Source: DATCJA01 sp963814955
GTDB taxonomy: Bacteria; Acidobacteriota; Vicinamibacteria; Vicinamibacterales; UBA2999
Length of the DNA stretch: 64,000 bases
Assembly (NCBI GenBank): GCA_963814955.1
Contig: CAWFEX010000004.1
Span: 1-64,000, forward strand
Reading direction: 5' to 3'
Under the pieces are notes generated by a model. The model was not told the origin of the DNA. It searched no databases and saw nothing but the letters and a program-made list of their open reading frames with translations. Of this stretch, positions 55,778 to 64,000 are shown in pieces. A program made the translations under genes and the position numbers. The number at the start of each line of letters is the position of its first letter. Position 1 is the stretch's first letter.

Positions 55778-56704
55778 CTACGCGCATTGTGGCGAGCTGT
55801 ACGCGGACCTGACCGTCTCGCCCGACCGGATCGTGACCACGACCAGTATCCGCGCCGAAGGCGGGCATCGTCCGATCGCCCCGAGCAATTCGACGGTCCT
55901 TCGGTCGGCGTGCTGCAAATCGTCGATGAACAACACGATAGTGCGCTGCAGCGCCACGATTTCCAACATCCTGCCGAGCTCACGCACCAGCCGCGACGGC
56001 GTGTCCGGCTGTTGCAGCACAAAAGCAATGTCCACAGGATCGGCGCCCACTCCCGTGAACACCGGTCCCAGCCAGGACGGCGCAAACCGCTCAACGGCTT
56101 CAATGGCATCGCCAGTCCTCGCACACATGTCGGCCAGCGCCTCGATGATCGGCGACAACAACGGCATGCCTGTGGTCGGCGAACATCGTCCCCGTCCGAT
56201 CCACACGCCCTCGTAATCGTCGAGTTCACGAATGAACCGCTCGCAGAGCGCGGTCTTTCCGATGCCGGCGGGGCCGGTCACGAACACCACTCGACAATCT
56301 CCGCGATTTGCCGCACCGAAGTGCTCGTGTATCAAGGCCATCGCCCGATCCGCGTCGACAACTGGTGACCGGACGATGGGGTCGTCGCGGCCGGTCGTCA
56401 CGCGTGCAATGAATCGGTAGCCTGACCGTCGCCTCGTTTCGATGTACCTCGGATGCTGAATGTCATCGTCCAAGGCCTTTCGAATTTTGCTGATGCACTC
56501 CTTGACGGCGGTCGTGCCGACGCCAGCGGTTGACCAGATGTTGTGGAGGAGCGTTTCCTTCGTGACCACCGACCCCGCGTTTTGAACGAGCCATTCGAGA
56601 ACGGCTGCCGGCCTCGATTGAAAGGCGATGCGGGTGTTATCACGCCACAGGGCGTGAATACTCGGATCGAACCAGAAGGGCTGGAAATACCATCTCACGG
56701 CCAT
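55778..56704 (-). CDS. Winged-helix/AAA-ATPase regulator, C-terminally truncated
   Basis: 308 residues. The N-terminal OmpR/ToxR-type winged helix (~1-105: SRPAAVLEWLVQNAGSVVTK, AVKECISKIRKALDDDIQHP, YRFIARV) is followed by an AAA/NACHT-like ATPase start with Walker A VTGPAGIGKTALCERFIRE and Walker B TIVLFIDDLQHADRRTVELL. Family members usually run to about 900-1000 residues with further helical/TPR domains; here the frame stops soon after VVVTIRSGE. The remainder is missing, so this is probably a broken gene or a derived short form. It abuts the convergent ABC exporter gene. Confidence 0.75.
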   Translation of the reverse strand: MAVRWYFQPFWFDPSIHALWRDNTRIAFQSRPAAVLEWLVQNAGSVVTKETLLHNIWSTAGVGTTAVKECISKIRKALDDDIQHPRYIETRRRSGYRFIARVTTGRDDPIVRSPVVDADRAMALIHEHFGAANRGDCRVVFVTGPAGIGKTALCERFIRELDDYEGVWIGRGRCSPTTGMPLLSPIIEALADMCARTGDAIEAVERFAPSWLGPVFTGVGADPVDIAFVLQQPDTPSRLVRELGRMLEIVALQRTIVLFIDDLQHADRRTVELLGAIGRCPPSARILVVVTIRSGETVRSAYSSPQCA

Positions 56705-56865
56705 CTCCCCTTCCGAAACTCATTGGGGGCATCGAGCGGGGCTGAGAATAGGTCGGCGGTATTGGTGGCCGCTATGGGACCTTGGCCGTACGACCGCGAA
56801 GGGGCGCGGCCGAATCAGGCGAGCCGCACCATGTACACCGGGCCGAGGCGTGGCCCGATTCGTCC

Positions 56866-58473
56866 TCATCGCTCCGCGCTTGCCCACTCGACGGTCGTCT
56901 CGTCGCCCTGCACCGGCGTCGACGCCATAGGAACCGTGAAGGAGAATGTCGCACCGCGCGGGAAGTTCGGCTGCGCCCAGAGCCGCCCTCCATGGGCATC
57001 GATGATCGATCGACAGAGAGACAGTCCGACTCCTGTGCCGTTCGTCTTGGTTGTGTAAAAACGACTGAATATCCGCTCCATATCGACGCCGTCCAGGCCG
57101 ATACCGTTGTCGCTGACCGACACCTGCACGACACCCTGGGACGGAACCGCTGATGCGACGATCCAGATCGCTCGCAATCGGGGCTCGACGGATTCCATTG
57201 CCTCAATGCTATTGGCGATGAGATTCAGTAGGACCTGCTGAAGCTCGACACGGTCTCCATCGATCGGCGGCAGCCGAGTCGGGACCATGGTCGCGAGCCG
57301 AACGTTGCTGCTCTCGCGCCGCGCTGCAGTCAACTCCAGCGTGTCCATGATGACGTTGCTGAGATCGAGGCGGACCTTTTGGACGCGGTGGTGTTTGAAC
57401 AACTCGCGATTACGACGGATGACCTCGGTAGCCTTCGCGCTTGCTTCGATGATCTCGTCGACGGCCGCTCGCATTTCGATTGTGTCGGTCTGCGCGGCAT
57501 TAAGTGTTGTGATGCAGGCCCTGGCGTTGAGAGTGATCGCCGTAAGTGGCTGATGTACTTCGTGAGCAATGGACGCCGTGAATTCTCCCAGTTCGGTGAG
57601 GCGTGATACGCGTAACAGCTCGGCCTCAGTCTCCCGCAGTGCCCGCTCTGACTCCTTTCGCCTGGTGATATCGGTCTCGGTACCCACGATGCGGACGCCG
57701 CCGTCGCGCCGCACCGCCGAGCCGCGAGTCAGGAACCATCGAATGCTGCCGTCGGCATGCACCATTCGGTGTTCCACCTCGTAATACGGACTGTCGCTAC
57801 CGACGTGATCCCTCGCGTGCGCCAGCACCGCGGTGACATCATCGGGATGCATGATCTTTGTCCAATCGTCCAGCCGATTGGCGATGTCGTCGTCGTCGTA
57901 CCCGAGCATCGCCTTCAACGACGGGTCGATATAGAACTCATTGGTTTCGAGGTTCCAGTCCCACACGGCAACACCACCCGCCGCTGTCGCGAGGGCGTAT
58001 CGCTCCTGGGCCTTTTGGAGGGCCGCCTCTGCCCGTTTTCTGTCCGTGATGTCCCGCACGACGCTCAGTACGTGGTCATCTCCGCACGGCACCATCCGGG
58101 CTTCGTAATGACGCTCCTCGCCACCCAGATCCAGGGGGTATTCGACGATGGTTGGTGCAGGTTCCGAGGACAGTCGATCGAAACACTCTTCGAACAATGT
58201 GGCAAGCGAAGGCGGCAGCACATCGCGAATCCGCCGTCCCAGAAACTGCTGTGGCTTCACCGCGAGGAGGTTCTCGCTCGGCGCGTGATAGTCGACGTAC
58301 ATGCCGTCCCGAGTCAGGAGAAACATCATGTCCGGCGCAGCGCGCAGCATGGCTCGATTACGTTCCTCGACGGCACGGCGGCGCGAGCGGAGAATACCGA
58401 GGCGTGCAATCGTCACCCCTTGCAGGGCAATCAGCAAAAATATGCCGACGATGTACCAGGTATCCAAATCCAC
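56866..58473 (-). CDS. PAS-domain sensor histidine kinase (FixL-like layout)
   Basis: 535 residues from GTG 58473; a start 13 codons upstream is possible. One membrane helix (WYIVGIFLLIALQGVTIARL), a first PAS (MLRAAPDMMFLLTRDGMYVD), a second PAS/PAC (AAGGVAVWDWNLETNEFYID ... TETDITRRKESERALRETE), then the kinase core with SIAHEVHQPLTAITLNARA (phospho-His), LLNLIANSIEAMES and GVGLSLCRSIIDAHGGRLW. It is divergent from the other kinase at 59-61.6 kb across a 500-bp interval. Haem-binding residues of FixL were not assigned. Confidence 0.92.
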   Translation of the reverse strand: MDLDTWYIVGIFLLIALQGVTIARLGILRSRRRAVEERNRAMLRAAPDMMFLLTRDGMYVDYHAPSENLLAVKPQQFLGRRIRDVLPPSLATLFEECFDRLSSEPAPTIVEYPLDLGGEERHYEARMVPCGDDHVLSVVRDITDRKRAEAALQKAQERYALATAAGGVAVWDWNLETNEFYIDPSLKAMLGYDDDDIANRLDDWTKIMHPDDVTAVLAHARDHVGSDSPYYEVEHRMVHADGSIRWFLTRGSAVRRDGGVRIVGTETDITRRKESERALRETEAELLRVSRLTELGEFTASIAHEVHQPLTAITLNARACITTLNAAQTDTIEMRAAVDEIIEASAKATEVIRRNRELFKHHRVQKVRLDLSNVIMDTLELTAARRESSNVRLATMVPTRLPPIDGDRVELQQVLLNLIANSIEAMESVEPRLRAIWIVASAVPSQGVVQVSVSDNGIGLDGVDMERIFSRFYTTKTNGTGVGLSLCRSIIDAHGGRLWAQPNFPRGATFSFTVPMASTPVQGDETTVEWASAER

Positions 58474-58973
58474 GCGTGGGCCCCTAAGCCGACCGGCGGA
58501 TCCTGGGCGCAACGGGCGTCGCCGCCGGACGTAGTCCGTCGAGCGGCAGCCTAACGGCTGCGTCCATGGTGCTCAAGTTGGACTTTGGTCGTACGACTCA
58601 TCCGCAGTGCTACCACCAGATTGCACGAAATCTGAGCCCATCGGAAGAGCCCGTAAGCGTCGGCGGGCGAAGCTGAGGCGGTACAGACCAAAGTCGTATT
58701 GCCCACACAGCATTGCCGGGCGCATAAATTGTCCTCCGACGTTTTTGTCTTTTTCGTTGCACGTTCGACGGCGGCGTCGTCCGTTCCGACCGACCGGCGG
58801 AGCTTCACGTGCAACCACGGAGAGTAAGCGCCGTGAGTGTTCTCATCATCGTCGTCATTCGGTACGATACGGCCCCGCGGCGTCAGGGTGATTGAGGCAG
58901 CCTGCACACGGCGTAAATTAGACCCGCCGGGCCATGTCATGGTGGCGCGACGGCCCGGAAATCGCCGAGACAT
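58474..58973. other. Divergent intergenic region between two sensor kinases
   Basis: Contains the palindrome GTCGTACGAC at about 58585 and a 10-bp inverted pair (GACTTTGGTC near 58578 and GACCAAAGTC near 58687), the arms about 100 bp apart. No protein gene is convincing. It should hold promoters for both kinases. Confidence 0.45.
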
Positions 58974-61573
58974 ATGAGATTGACGGGAACTGGTGCTACG
59001 CGAAGGGAGGACTTTGCCTTCGTCGCGGGGTTGATGACGGTCGGGGTCGCCTACTACATCGGCAGCCTCGTCGGACTCGCTCTCACTCCTCCGACTGCCA
59101 CCCCGTCGCTCCTCTGGCCGCCCAACGCCATCCTGACGAGTGCGCTGCTCTTGACCCCGCCGCGGCGTTGGTTCGCCGTTCTGCTGAGCGCGCTCCCGGC
59201 CCACATTGCGACCCAGCTACCAACCGGCTGGCCACTGTCGCTCATCATCTCGTTCTATGCGACGAATTGTCTCGAGGCGCTGCTCGCCGCGTACACGCTC
59301 AGATTGCTGAGCGATGAGCCGTCATCTTTCGACACGTTTCGCCGGTTTCGTGCGTTTGCCTGCGCGGTCGTGTTCATTGCCCCCCTGCTGTCGACGTTCG
59401 CAGACGCCGCAGTCGCGGCATGGTTTACGGGTGAGTCGTATTGGGTCGTCTGGCGCATTCGATTCCCGTCGAACGTACTCGCACAGTTGACGATCACGCC
59501 GGCCATCGTGGGTGGGCTGACTCGCATACGCGGATGGCTGCGTCAGGCGTCGATATCCCGATATGCCGAAGCGGCCGCGCTCGGGACGTGTCTCGTCGTG
59601 GCCGGATGGCTCGCCTACCGCGTCCCGTCCGGTTCCGGGACTCTGCTCGAGTTGACGTCGGCTTCGCCCCTCATCCTGCAGTTGCCCTTTGTACCTGTGG
59701 GCAGCCCTTCGGTTCAGTCCCGCGGCCGTCAGTCTCGCCCTGCTCGTGACGACCTGCATCGCCGCATGGTCCGTCGTCAATGGCGGCGGCGGTTCGTTTT
59801 ACTTGGTGCTGCGGGAGAATTCCTTCCTCACGATGCAAGTCTTCCTCATCGCCACCGGCATCACGCTTCTCGGGTTGGCCACTCTCATAGAAGAGCGGCG
59901 CCGCGCCATGCATGCGATTAGCGAGCGGCTCCGGTTTGAAAAGCTCCTGTTCGAGTTTTCACGTTCGTTCGCGCAAATTCCCAGCCGGCACCTCCAGGCC
60001 ATCTCCGATGAGTGGTTGAGGCGTACCGGTGCGCTCTTCGGCCTGGAATTCGTGGGGCTTTTTCAGCCTGTGTCGGATTCCGACATGACGCTGATCTCCA
60101 AATGGACGCGACCAGGATTCGCTGGGGCAATCAATGGACTGAAACGCGATTGTCCATGGATCCTGGGTCGCATCCTTGCGCGGAGTCCGGTGGTGCTGCC
60201 CAGTCTGACCGCCCTTCCCCTTGTCGCTCACCATGACCATGCATCGTTGAAGGCGCGAGGCTACAACGCTCTCTTGCTGATGCCGATGCTCGCAGGCGAG
60301 GAGCTGGTGGGAGCGCTCGCATTCGGGGCGGCGAACGAGCGCGCATGGCCGGAAGAACTGGTCGCAAACCTGCGGCTCATGTCCGACGTTCTCGCCAATG
60401 CGCTGGTGCGCCGCCGAGCCGATGACGCTCTGAGAGCGAGCGAAGACATGAAGTCTGCGATTCTCGACTCGCTGACGAAAGGCGTTGCGGTGATCGATGC
60501 GGAAGGGCGTCTTGTGAATGCGAACGCGAACTGGACGCGCTACGCGGAGGCTAGTCGTTTCGTGCCGCGCCAGGAGATCCAGCAGGGGGATGATCTCCTG
60601 GCGGTATCCAGGGAGGATGCCGTTGACGGCATAAGAGCAGTGCTGAATGGCTCGAGATCACGTTTCGACATCGAATACACCTCGATCACATCAAATGGCA
60701 CTCGCTGGTGGCTGCTTGCCGCAGTACCGACTGAAACGAAAGGACGACGGCGCCGTATTAACGCTTAACGACATCACCGATCAGCGACGGGCCGAAATAG
60801 AAGTGCAGCGAAGTCGACAGGAACTGGCGCATGTCGGGCGGCTCTCCACCGTGGGTGAGCTCACGGCGTCTCTCGCGCATCAGCTGAATCAGCCGCTCAC
60901 GGGTATCATATGCAATGCGCAGGCGGCCAGACGCCTCCTCCAGCGCAAACCTCCGGATTACGCTGAGCTGAGCAGCACGGTGGTCGACATTACCAGCGAC
61001 GCGCGTCGGGCAAGCGAAGTGATCATCCGCCTGCGCGAGTTGCTGCGTCGGGGAGAGCCGCGGATGACCGACGTGGATCTGGTTGGCGTGGTTCGCGATG
61101 TCGCAAAGCTCGTGGTCAGCGAGGCCATTATCCGGAATGTCTCTGTAACGCTCGATCTCGACTCACTGCCGCTCACCGTGCACGGCGATCGCGTGCAGTT
61201 GCAGCAAGTCGTGTTGAACCTCATGATGAATGCCTTCGAGGCCATTCCGGAAAGCGATACCAAGCGATTGATCCGCGTCAGCTGCCTTCGCGCGAACGCT
61301 CGCGAAGTTCGCGTCATGGTGAGCGATTCCGGCGTCGGCCTCCCGGAGGGGACGGCGGAACAGGTGTTCGATCCGTTTTACACGACCAAACAACATGGGA
61401 TGGGCATGGGGCTGGCTATTGCCCGATCAATCGTCGAAACCCATAGCGGGTGGATTCGTGCCCGCAACCGTCAGCCCAGCGGAACCGTGGTCGAATTCTC
61501 AGTACCAATAGGGCAGGCGGATGAGGTGAATGGGAACCCCATGCAAACGGAGGCCACGCACGTTCGTTTGTGA
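58974..61573 (+). CDS. MASE1-type membrane sensor histidine kinase, two frameshifts
   Basis: Three pieces join in order: 58974-~59690 (about eight membrane helices, MASE1-like, e.g. LWPPNAILTSALLLTPPRRW); ~59690-60730 (last helices, then a GAF-like region, EFVGLFQPVSDSDMTLIS, and a PAS, GVAVIDAEGRLVNANANWTR); and ~60730-61573 (kinase core SLAHQLNQPLTGIICNAQAA, LMMNAFEAIPES, GMGMGLAIARSIVETHSG). A base is missing near 59690 (TTT run) and an extra A occurs near 60730. Joined it would be ~865 residues. It lies upstream of two LuxR-type regulators, the likely partners. As written no full-length product can be made. Confidence 0.85.
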
Positions 61574-61672
61574 GCGTCACATTCGAGCTGATCGGCCGTT
61601 TTTCGTGCAAACACCCTCATTCCACGCGCAAATCGGGCGTCGCCCCTGCATAAACTGGAGGCGCGAACGAAT

Positions 61673-62296
61673 ATGGATGAGGGAGTCCGGGTCTTCGTCA
61701 TCGACGACGATCCCAGCGTCCTGAAGGCACTGGAGCGGCTGTTGCGATTGAACGGCTTCCCTGTGGAAACGTTCATTTCACCCACCGTATTCCTGGAACG
61801 TTCTCCGTACGAAGGCGCCGCGTGCCTCCTCCTCGATCTGCGAATGCCAGGTTTGAGCGGTCTGGACGTACAAGAAGCGTTGAGCCGAAAGGGCATCGCC
61901 ATACCCATCGTTTTCCTGAGCGCCCAGGCAGACGTGCTCTCGTCCGTCCGTGCAATGCGGGAAGGTGCGATCGATTTCCTCGTCAAGCCGGTTGAAGAAC
62001 GGCAGCTGCTCGATACGATCACACGCGCCCTATCGAAGGCCATTGACCTCCAACGTCAGCGTCGGGCACAACTGGCGGCGGTAGAGCGGCTCGCGCGGCT
62101 GACCAAACGGGAGCGTGAAGTATGCGATCTCGTGGCCCGCGGCTTCCCGAACAAACAGATCGCATTCGAACTTGGCACGAGCGAGAAGACGATCAAGGTG
62201 CACCGAGGGCGCGTCATGCATAAGCTCGAAGTCGATTCGGTGGCGGCGCTCGTGCGTCTGCTTTCCAATCTACCGGCCGAAAGCCGTCACGGCTGA
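61673..62296 (+). CDS. FixJ-like response regulator with LuxR HTH
   Basis: 207 residues. Receiver domain: VFVIDDDPSVLKALERLLRL (acidic pocket), CLLLDLRMPGLSGLDVQEAL (phospho-Asp), AIDFLVKPVEE (Lys). Output: LTKREREVCDLVARGFPNKQ with LGTSEKTIKVHRGRVMHKLE, the LuxR/FixJ HTH. It binds promoters when phosphorylated. It lies 99 bp after the frameshifted kinase and on the same strand, so that kinase, or the FixL-like one, should be its partner. Confidence 0.94.
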   Translation: MDEGVRVFVIDDDPSVLKALERLLRLNGFPVETFISPTVFLERSPYEGAACLLLDLRMPGLSGLDVQEALSRKGIAIPIVFLSAQADVLSSVRAMREGAIDFLVKPVEERQLLDTITRALSKAIDLQRQRRAQLAAVERLARLTKREREVCDLVARGFPNKQIAFELGTSEKTIKVHRGRVMHKLEVDSVAALVRLLSNLPAESRHG

Positions 62297-62458
62297 CTTT
62301 TCCGACTGTGCTCGGGCTAACAACCTAAGCGAATCGCGCACCCTCCCCTTCATCGAGCTCCGCGCTGTAATGACGGCCGGAAATGAGACGAAGGTCCAAC
62401 TTGTGGACGTTAGAGCCGTTCTATACGCTCTTTACTCTCGCCCTTTGGCGCCTGACCC

Positions 62459-63100
62459 ATGGATTTTCGTTCGAAACCTCGAACCGCCGTCGTCGATAAC
62501 CAGGCACTCGTCGCAGAGGCGTTGGGCAAGCTCCTCGAACCGGAGTGCGACGTGGTGGGCTGTTACGACGATCCGCGATCCTTTCTTGACGACGCGCCAC
62601 GGCTTAGGCCGGACGTGGCAATTCTCGACGTATCGATGCCCTCGATGAGCGGTATGGACGCCGCCCGCCAGCTTCAGCGGATGGTGCCCGACACGCGGAT
62701 CATCTTCCTGACGATGAACGAAGATCCGGAGGTGGGCGCAGAGGCATTCCGCAGCGGTGGCGCTGCGTACCTCCTGAAGCGATCGACGGCATCGGAGCTA
62801 TGGGCCGCCGTACGCGACGTCATGCGGGGTCGCTTCTACATCACTCCGCTGCTCGCTCGAGATCTGCTGGCAACGCTGGCGCGCAAACCGCGGCCGCAGA
62901 CGCCCGTTAAGAAGTTGACGGTGCGCCAGCGGGAGGTGCTGCAACTCGTGGCCGAGGGGCGTTCGATGAAGGAGGCGGCGGGGATTCTGGACATCTCGGT
63001 ACGCACGATCGCGTTTCACAAATACCGCATCATGACGCATCTCGGTGCCCAGTCGACCGCCGCGCTGATCCAGATCGCCATGCGGGAGGGGATCGTCTAA
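62459..63100 (+). CDS. NarL-type response regulator with altered acidic pocket
   Basis: 213 residues. The receiver begins RTAVVDNQALVAEALGKLLE, where one of the two usual acidic-pocket Asp residues is Asn; the phospho-acceptor is retained in VAILDVSMPSMSGMDAARQL and the Lys in YLLKRSTAS. Output: KLTVRQREVLQLVAEGRSMK and ISVRTIAFHKYRIMTHLGAQ, a LuxR-type HTH. The changed pocket may make activation weaker or phosphorylation-independent. It lies 162 bp after the FixJ-like regulator. Confidence 0.93.
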   Translation: MDFRSKPRTAVVDNQALVAEALGKLLEPECDVVGCYDDPRSFLDDAPRLRPDVAILDVSMPSMSGMDAARQLQRMVPDTRIIFLTMNEDPEVGAEAFRSGGAAYLLKRSTASELWAAVRDVMRGRFYITPLLARDLLATLARKPRPQTPVKKLTVRQREVLQLVAEGRSMKEAAGILDISVRTIAFHKYRIMTHLGAQSTAALIQIAMREGIV

Positions 63101-63307
63101 GTCACGTCTGCCGCCGGGCGGGCCGCTACGGATGCACGTCGCGCGAGACGCTTAGGCATGACAGGAGGGGCGCCGCGCATCGCCTGCCAATGGGAGAGAG
63201 ACTGCCGGCAGCGATGGCTCCTGCGCGACGCCTGTTGGGTGGCCAGGGGTGGATCGAGGCATGGCCGATGCCGGGGCCACGAGTCCGCGATTGGCGAGGA
63301 ACTCGCC

Positions 63308-64000
63308 ATGGAGCACAGGGTCTGGAGCAAGGTTGATACCCGGCAGGTCCGACGGCAAATGCTGTTCGTACCCGCCGATGCGCCTCCCGTGGTCACGGCC
63401 GGTTGTGAAACGTCGTTCGCATGCAGGCAGGGAACACCACGCCACTGGGCACTGGTGGCAGCGGTCCTGCTCTGTCACTCCTCTCTTTCTCTTGCCCAGA
63501 CGACGGCGGCGTTGCAGGGGCGCGTGACCGATGTTTCTGGAGCAGCTCTCTCCGAGGCCGTTGTCACCGTCCGGAGCGCGACAACGGCTTTCGAAGTGTC
63601 CACCCGCACCGATCGCGAGGGGCGCTACTACATCGCCGCCCTCGCTGCGGGGGCGTATACGGTCGTCGCTGAAGCGTTCAATTTTCGTCCCGAGGTGATC
63701 GAAGACCTGTACCTCGATGTCGGCCGCACGCTCGTGCGCGACTTCCGTCTGGCCGTTGGCGGAAGAACGGAAACCGTGGTCGTCACGGCGGAGATCACGC
63801 TCGTCGATCGCGCAACGGCCGTCGTCGGGCATGTCGTTACGGCTGCGACCGTGCAACAGATTCCGCTGAACGGTCGCCACTTCGTCGATCTCGGTCTGCT
63901 TGTGCCCACCTCGGTCGCGCCGTCCCAGTCGGGATTCTCCGTCCGGCCGATTCGCGGGGTCGGCGCGCTCGCGATCAACGTGGCGGGCAATCGCGAGGAG
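63308..64000 (+). CDS. TonB-dependent receptor (Oar-like), N-terminal part
   Basis: The frame is open from an ATG at 63308 (GAGGA 8 bases upstream) to the window edge, so only the first ~230 residues are visible. After an unusual ~50-residue N-terminal extension comes a signal-like core, WALVAAVLLCHSSLSLAQ. A carboxypeptidase regulatory-like domain follows (LQGRVTDVSGAALSEAVVTV, TDREGRYYIAALAAGAYTVV), then the plug start (TVQQIPLNGRHFVDLGLLVP). The 3' end is beyond the window. Such receptors import large substrates across the outer membrane and are abundant in Acidobacteriota. The true start may be a later codon, e.g. ATG 63359. Confidence 0.88.
   Translation, partial: MEHRVWSKVDTRQVRRQMLFVPADAPPVVTAGCETSFACRQGTPRHWALVAAVLLCHSSLSLAQTTAALQGRVTDVSGAALSEAVVTVRSATTAFEVSTRTDREGRYYIAALAAGAYTVVAEAFNFRPEVIEDLYLDVGRTLVRDFRLAVGGRTETVVVTAEITLVDRATAVVGHVVTAATVQQIPLNGRHFVDLGLLVPTSVAPSQSGFSVRPIRGVGALAINVAGNREE

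Noticed and set aside
63460..63476. A sigma54-like promoter (TGGCAGC-N4-CTGCT)
   Set aside because: It lies within the coding sequence of the TonB receptor and has three mismatches.
1..64000. CRISPR arrays, insertion-sequence ends or transposase genes
   Set aside because: No regularly spaced repeats, terminal inverted repeats or transposase motifs were seen on reading both strands.

Overview
The window reads as a high-GC soil bacterium, most likely an Acidobacteriota of the Vicinamibacteria type. This is inferred from gene content, not from a marker gene: a PD40 beta-propeller protein-kinase tail, an Oar-like TonB receptor with a carboxypeptidase-like N-terminus, several DUF4136 lipoprotein-like proteins, a KGG stress protein and many PAS/GAF kinases. 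No rRNA gene is present and only a 5' tRNA fragment was seen.

Layout. 0-3.3 kb: the tail of a PD40 protein, a DUF1772 membrane protein, two decayed remnants (a small basic protein and a Ser/Thr-kinase N-terminus) and a YceI-truncated haemoglobin pair, the haemoglobin being frameshifted. 3.5-7.1 kb: a three-gene minus-strand operon (glutamine-synthetase-like enzyme, SDR, aldehyde dehydrogenase) that looks like gamma-glutamyl-polyamine or amine catabolism. 7.4-9.9 kb: translation genes (SUI1/YciH, RF3) around an unknown basic protein. 10.2-15 kb: a decay zone with a frameshifted cold-shock gene, a TIR-membrane protein, an SH3 fragment, a shredded catalase-like gene and a tiny Cys-rich protein. 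15-34 kb: an envelope and stress region with DUF2254, OmpA, a beta-barrel protein, PP2C, DUF4136 proteins, an amidohydrolase-porin-glutaminase operon, a degenerate diadenylate-cyclase-like protein with a receiver and a divergent hybrid sensor kinase, a large Gly-rich repeat protein and a KGG protein. 34-41 kb: a complete eight-gene F1Fo ATP synthase operon in the order BEFHAGDC on the minus strand, with short delta and c subunits. 41-50 kb: a pyruvate-phosphate-dikinase-like protein without its PEP-binding domain, translationally coupled to a 648-residue protein of unknown function, then two GAF-sigma54 activators. 50-56 kb: metallophosphoesterase, NhaA, CHAD and an ABC exporter in tight succession. 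56-63 kb: a truncated winged-helix ATPase regulator, two divergent sensor kinases and two LuxR-type response regulators. The window ends inside a TonB-dependent receptor.

How it fits together. The 15-56 kb block combines an accessory ATP synthase, an Na+/H+ antiporter, a secreted or periplasmic glutaminase, a porin, general-stress proteins and several regulators. I infer an ion, acid or stress homeostasis island. A short permease-like C-terminal remnant beside the ATP synthase would fit that idea but is weak evidence.

Quality caution. At least eleven loci carry single-base frameshifts at positions where both frames show convincing family homology. Some lie in short homopolymers and some do not. 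Either the assembly carries indel errors or the region is being pseudogenised, and reads are needed to tell. The catalase-like locus has so many shifts that genuine decay is likely there.
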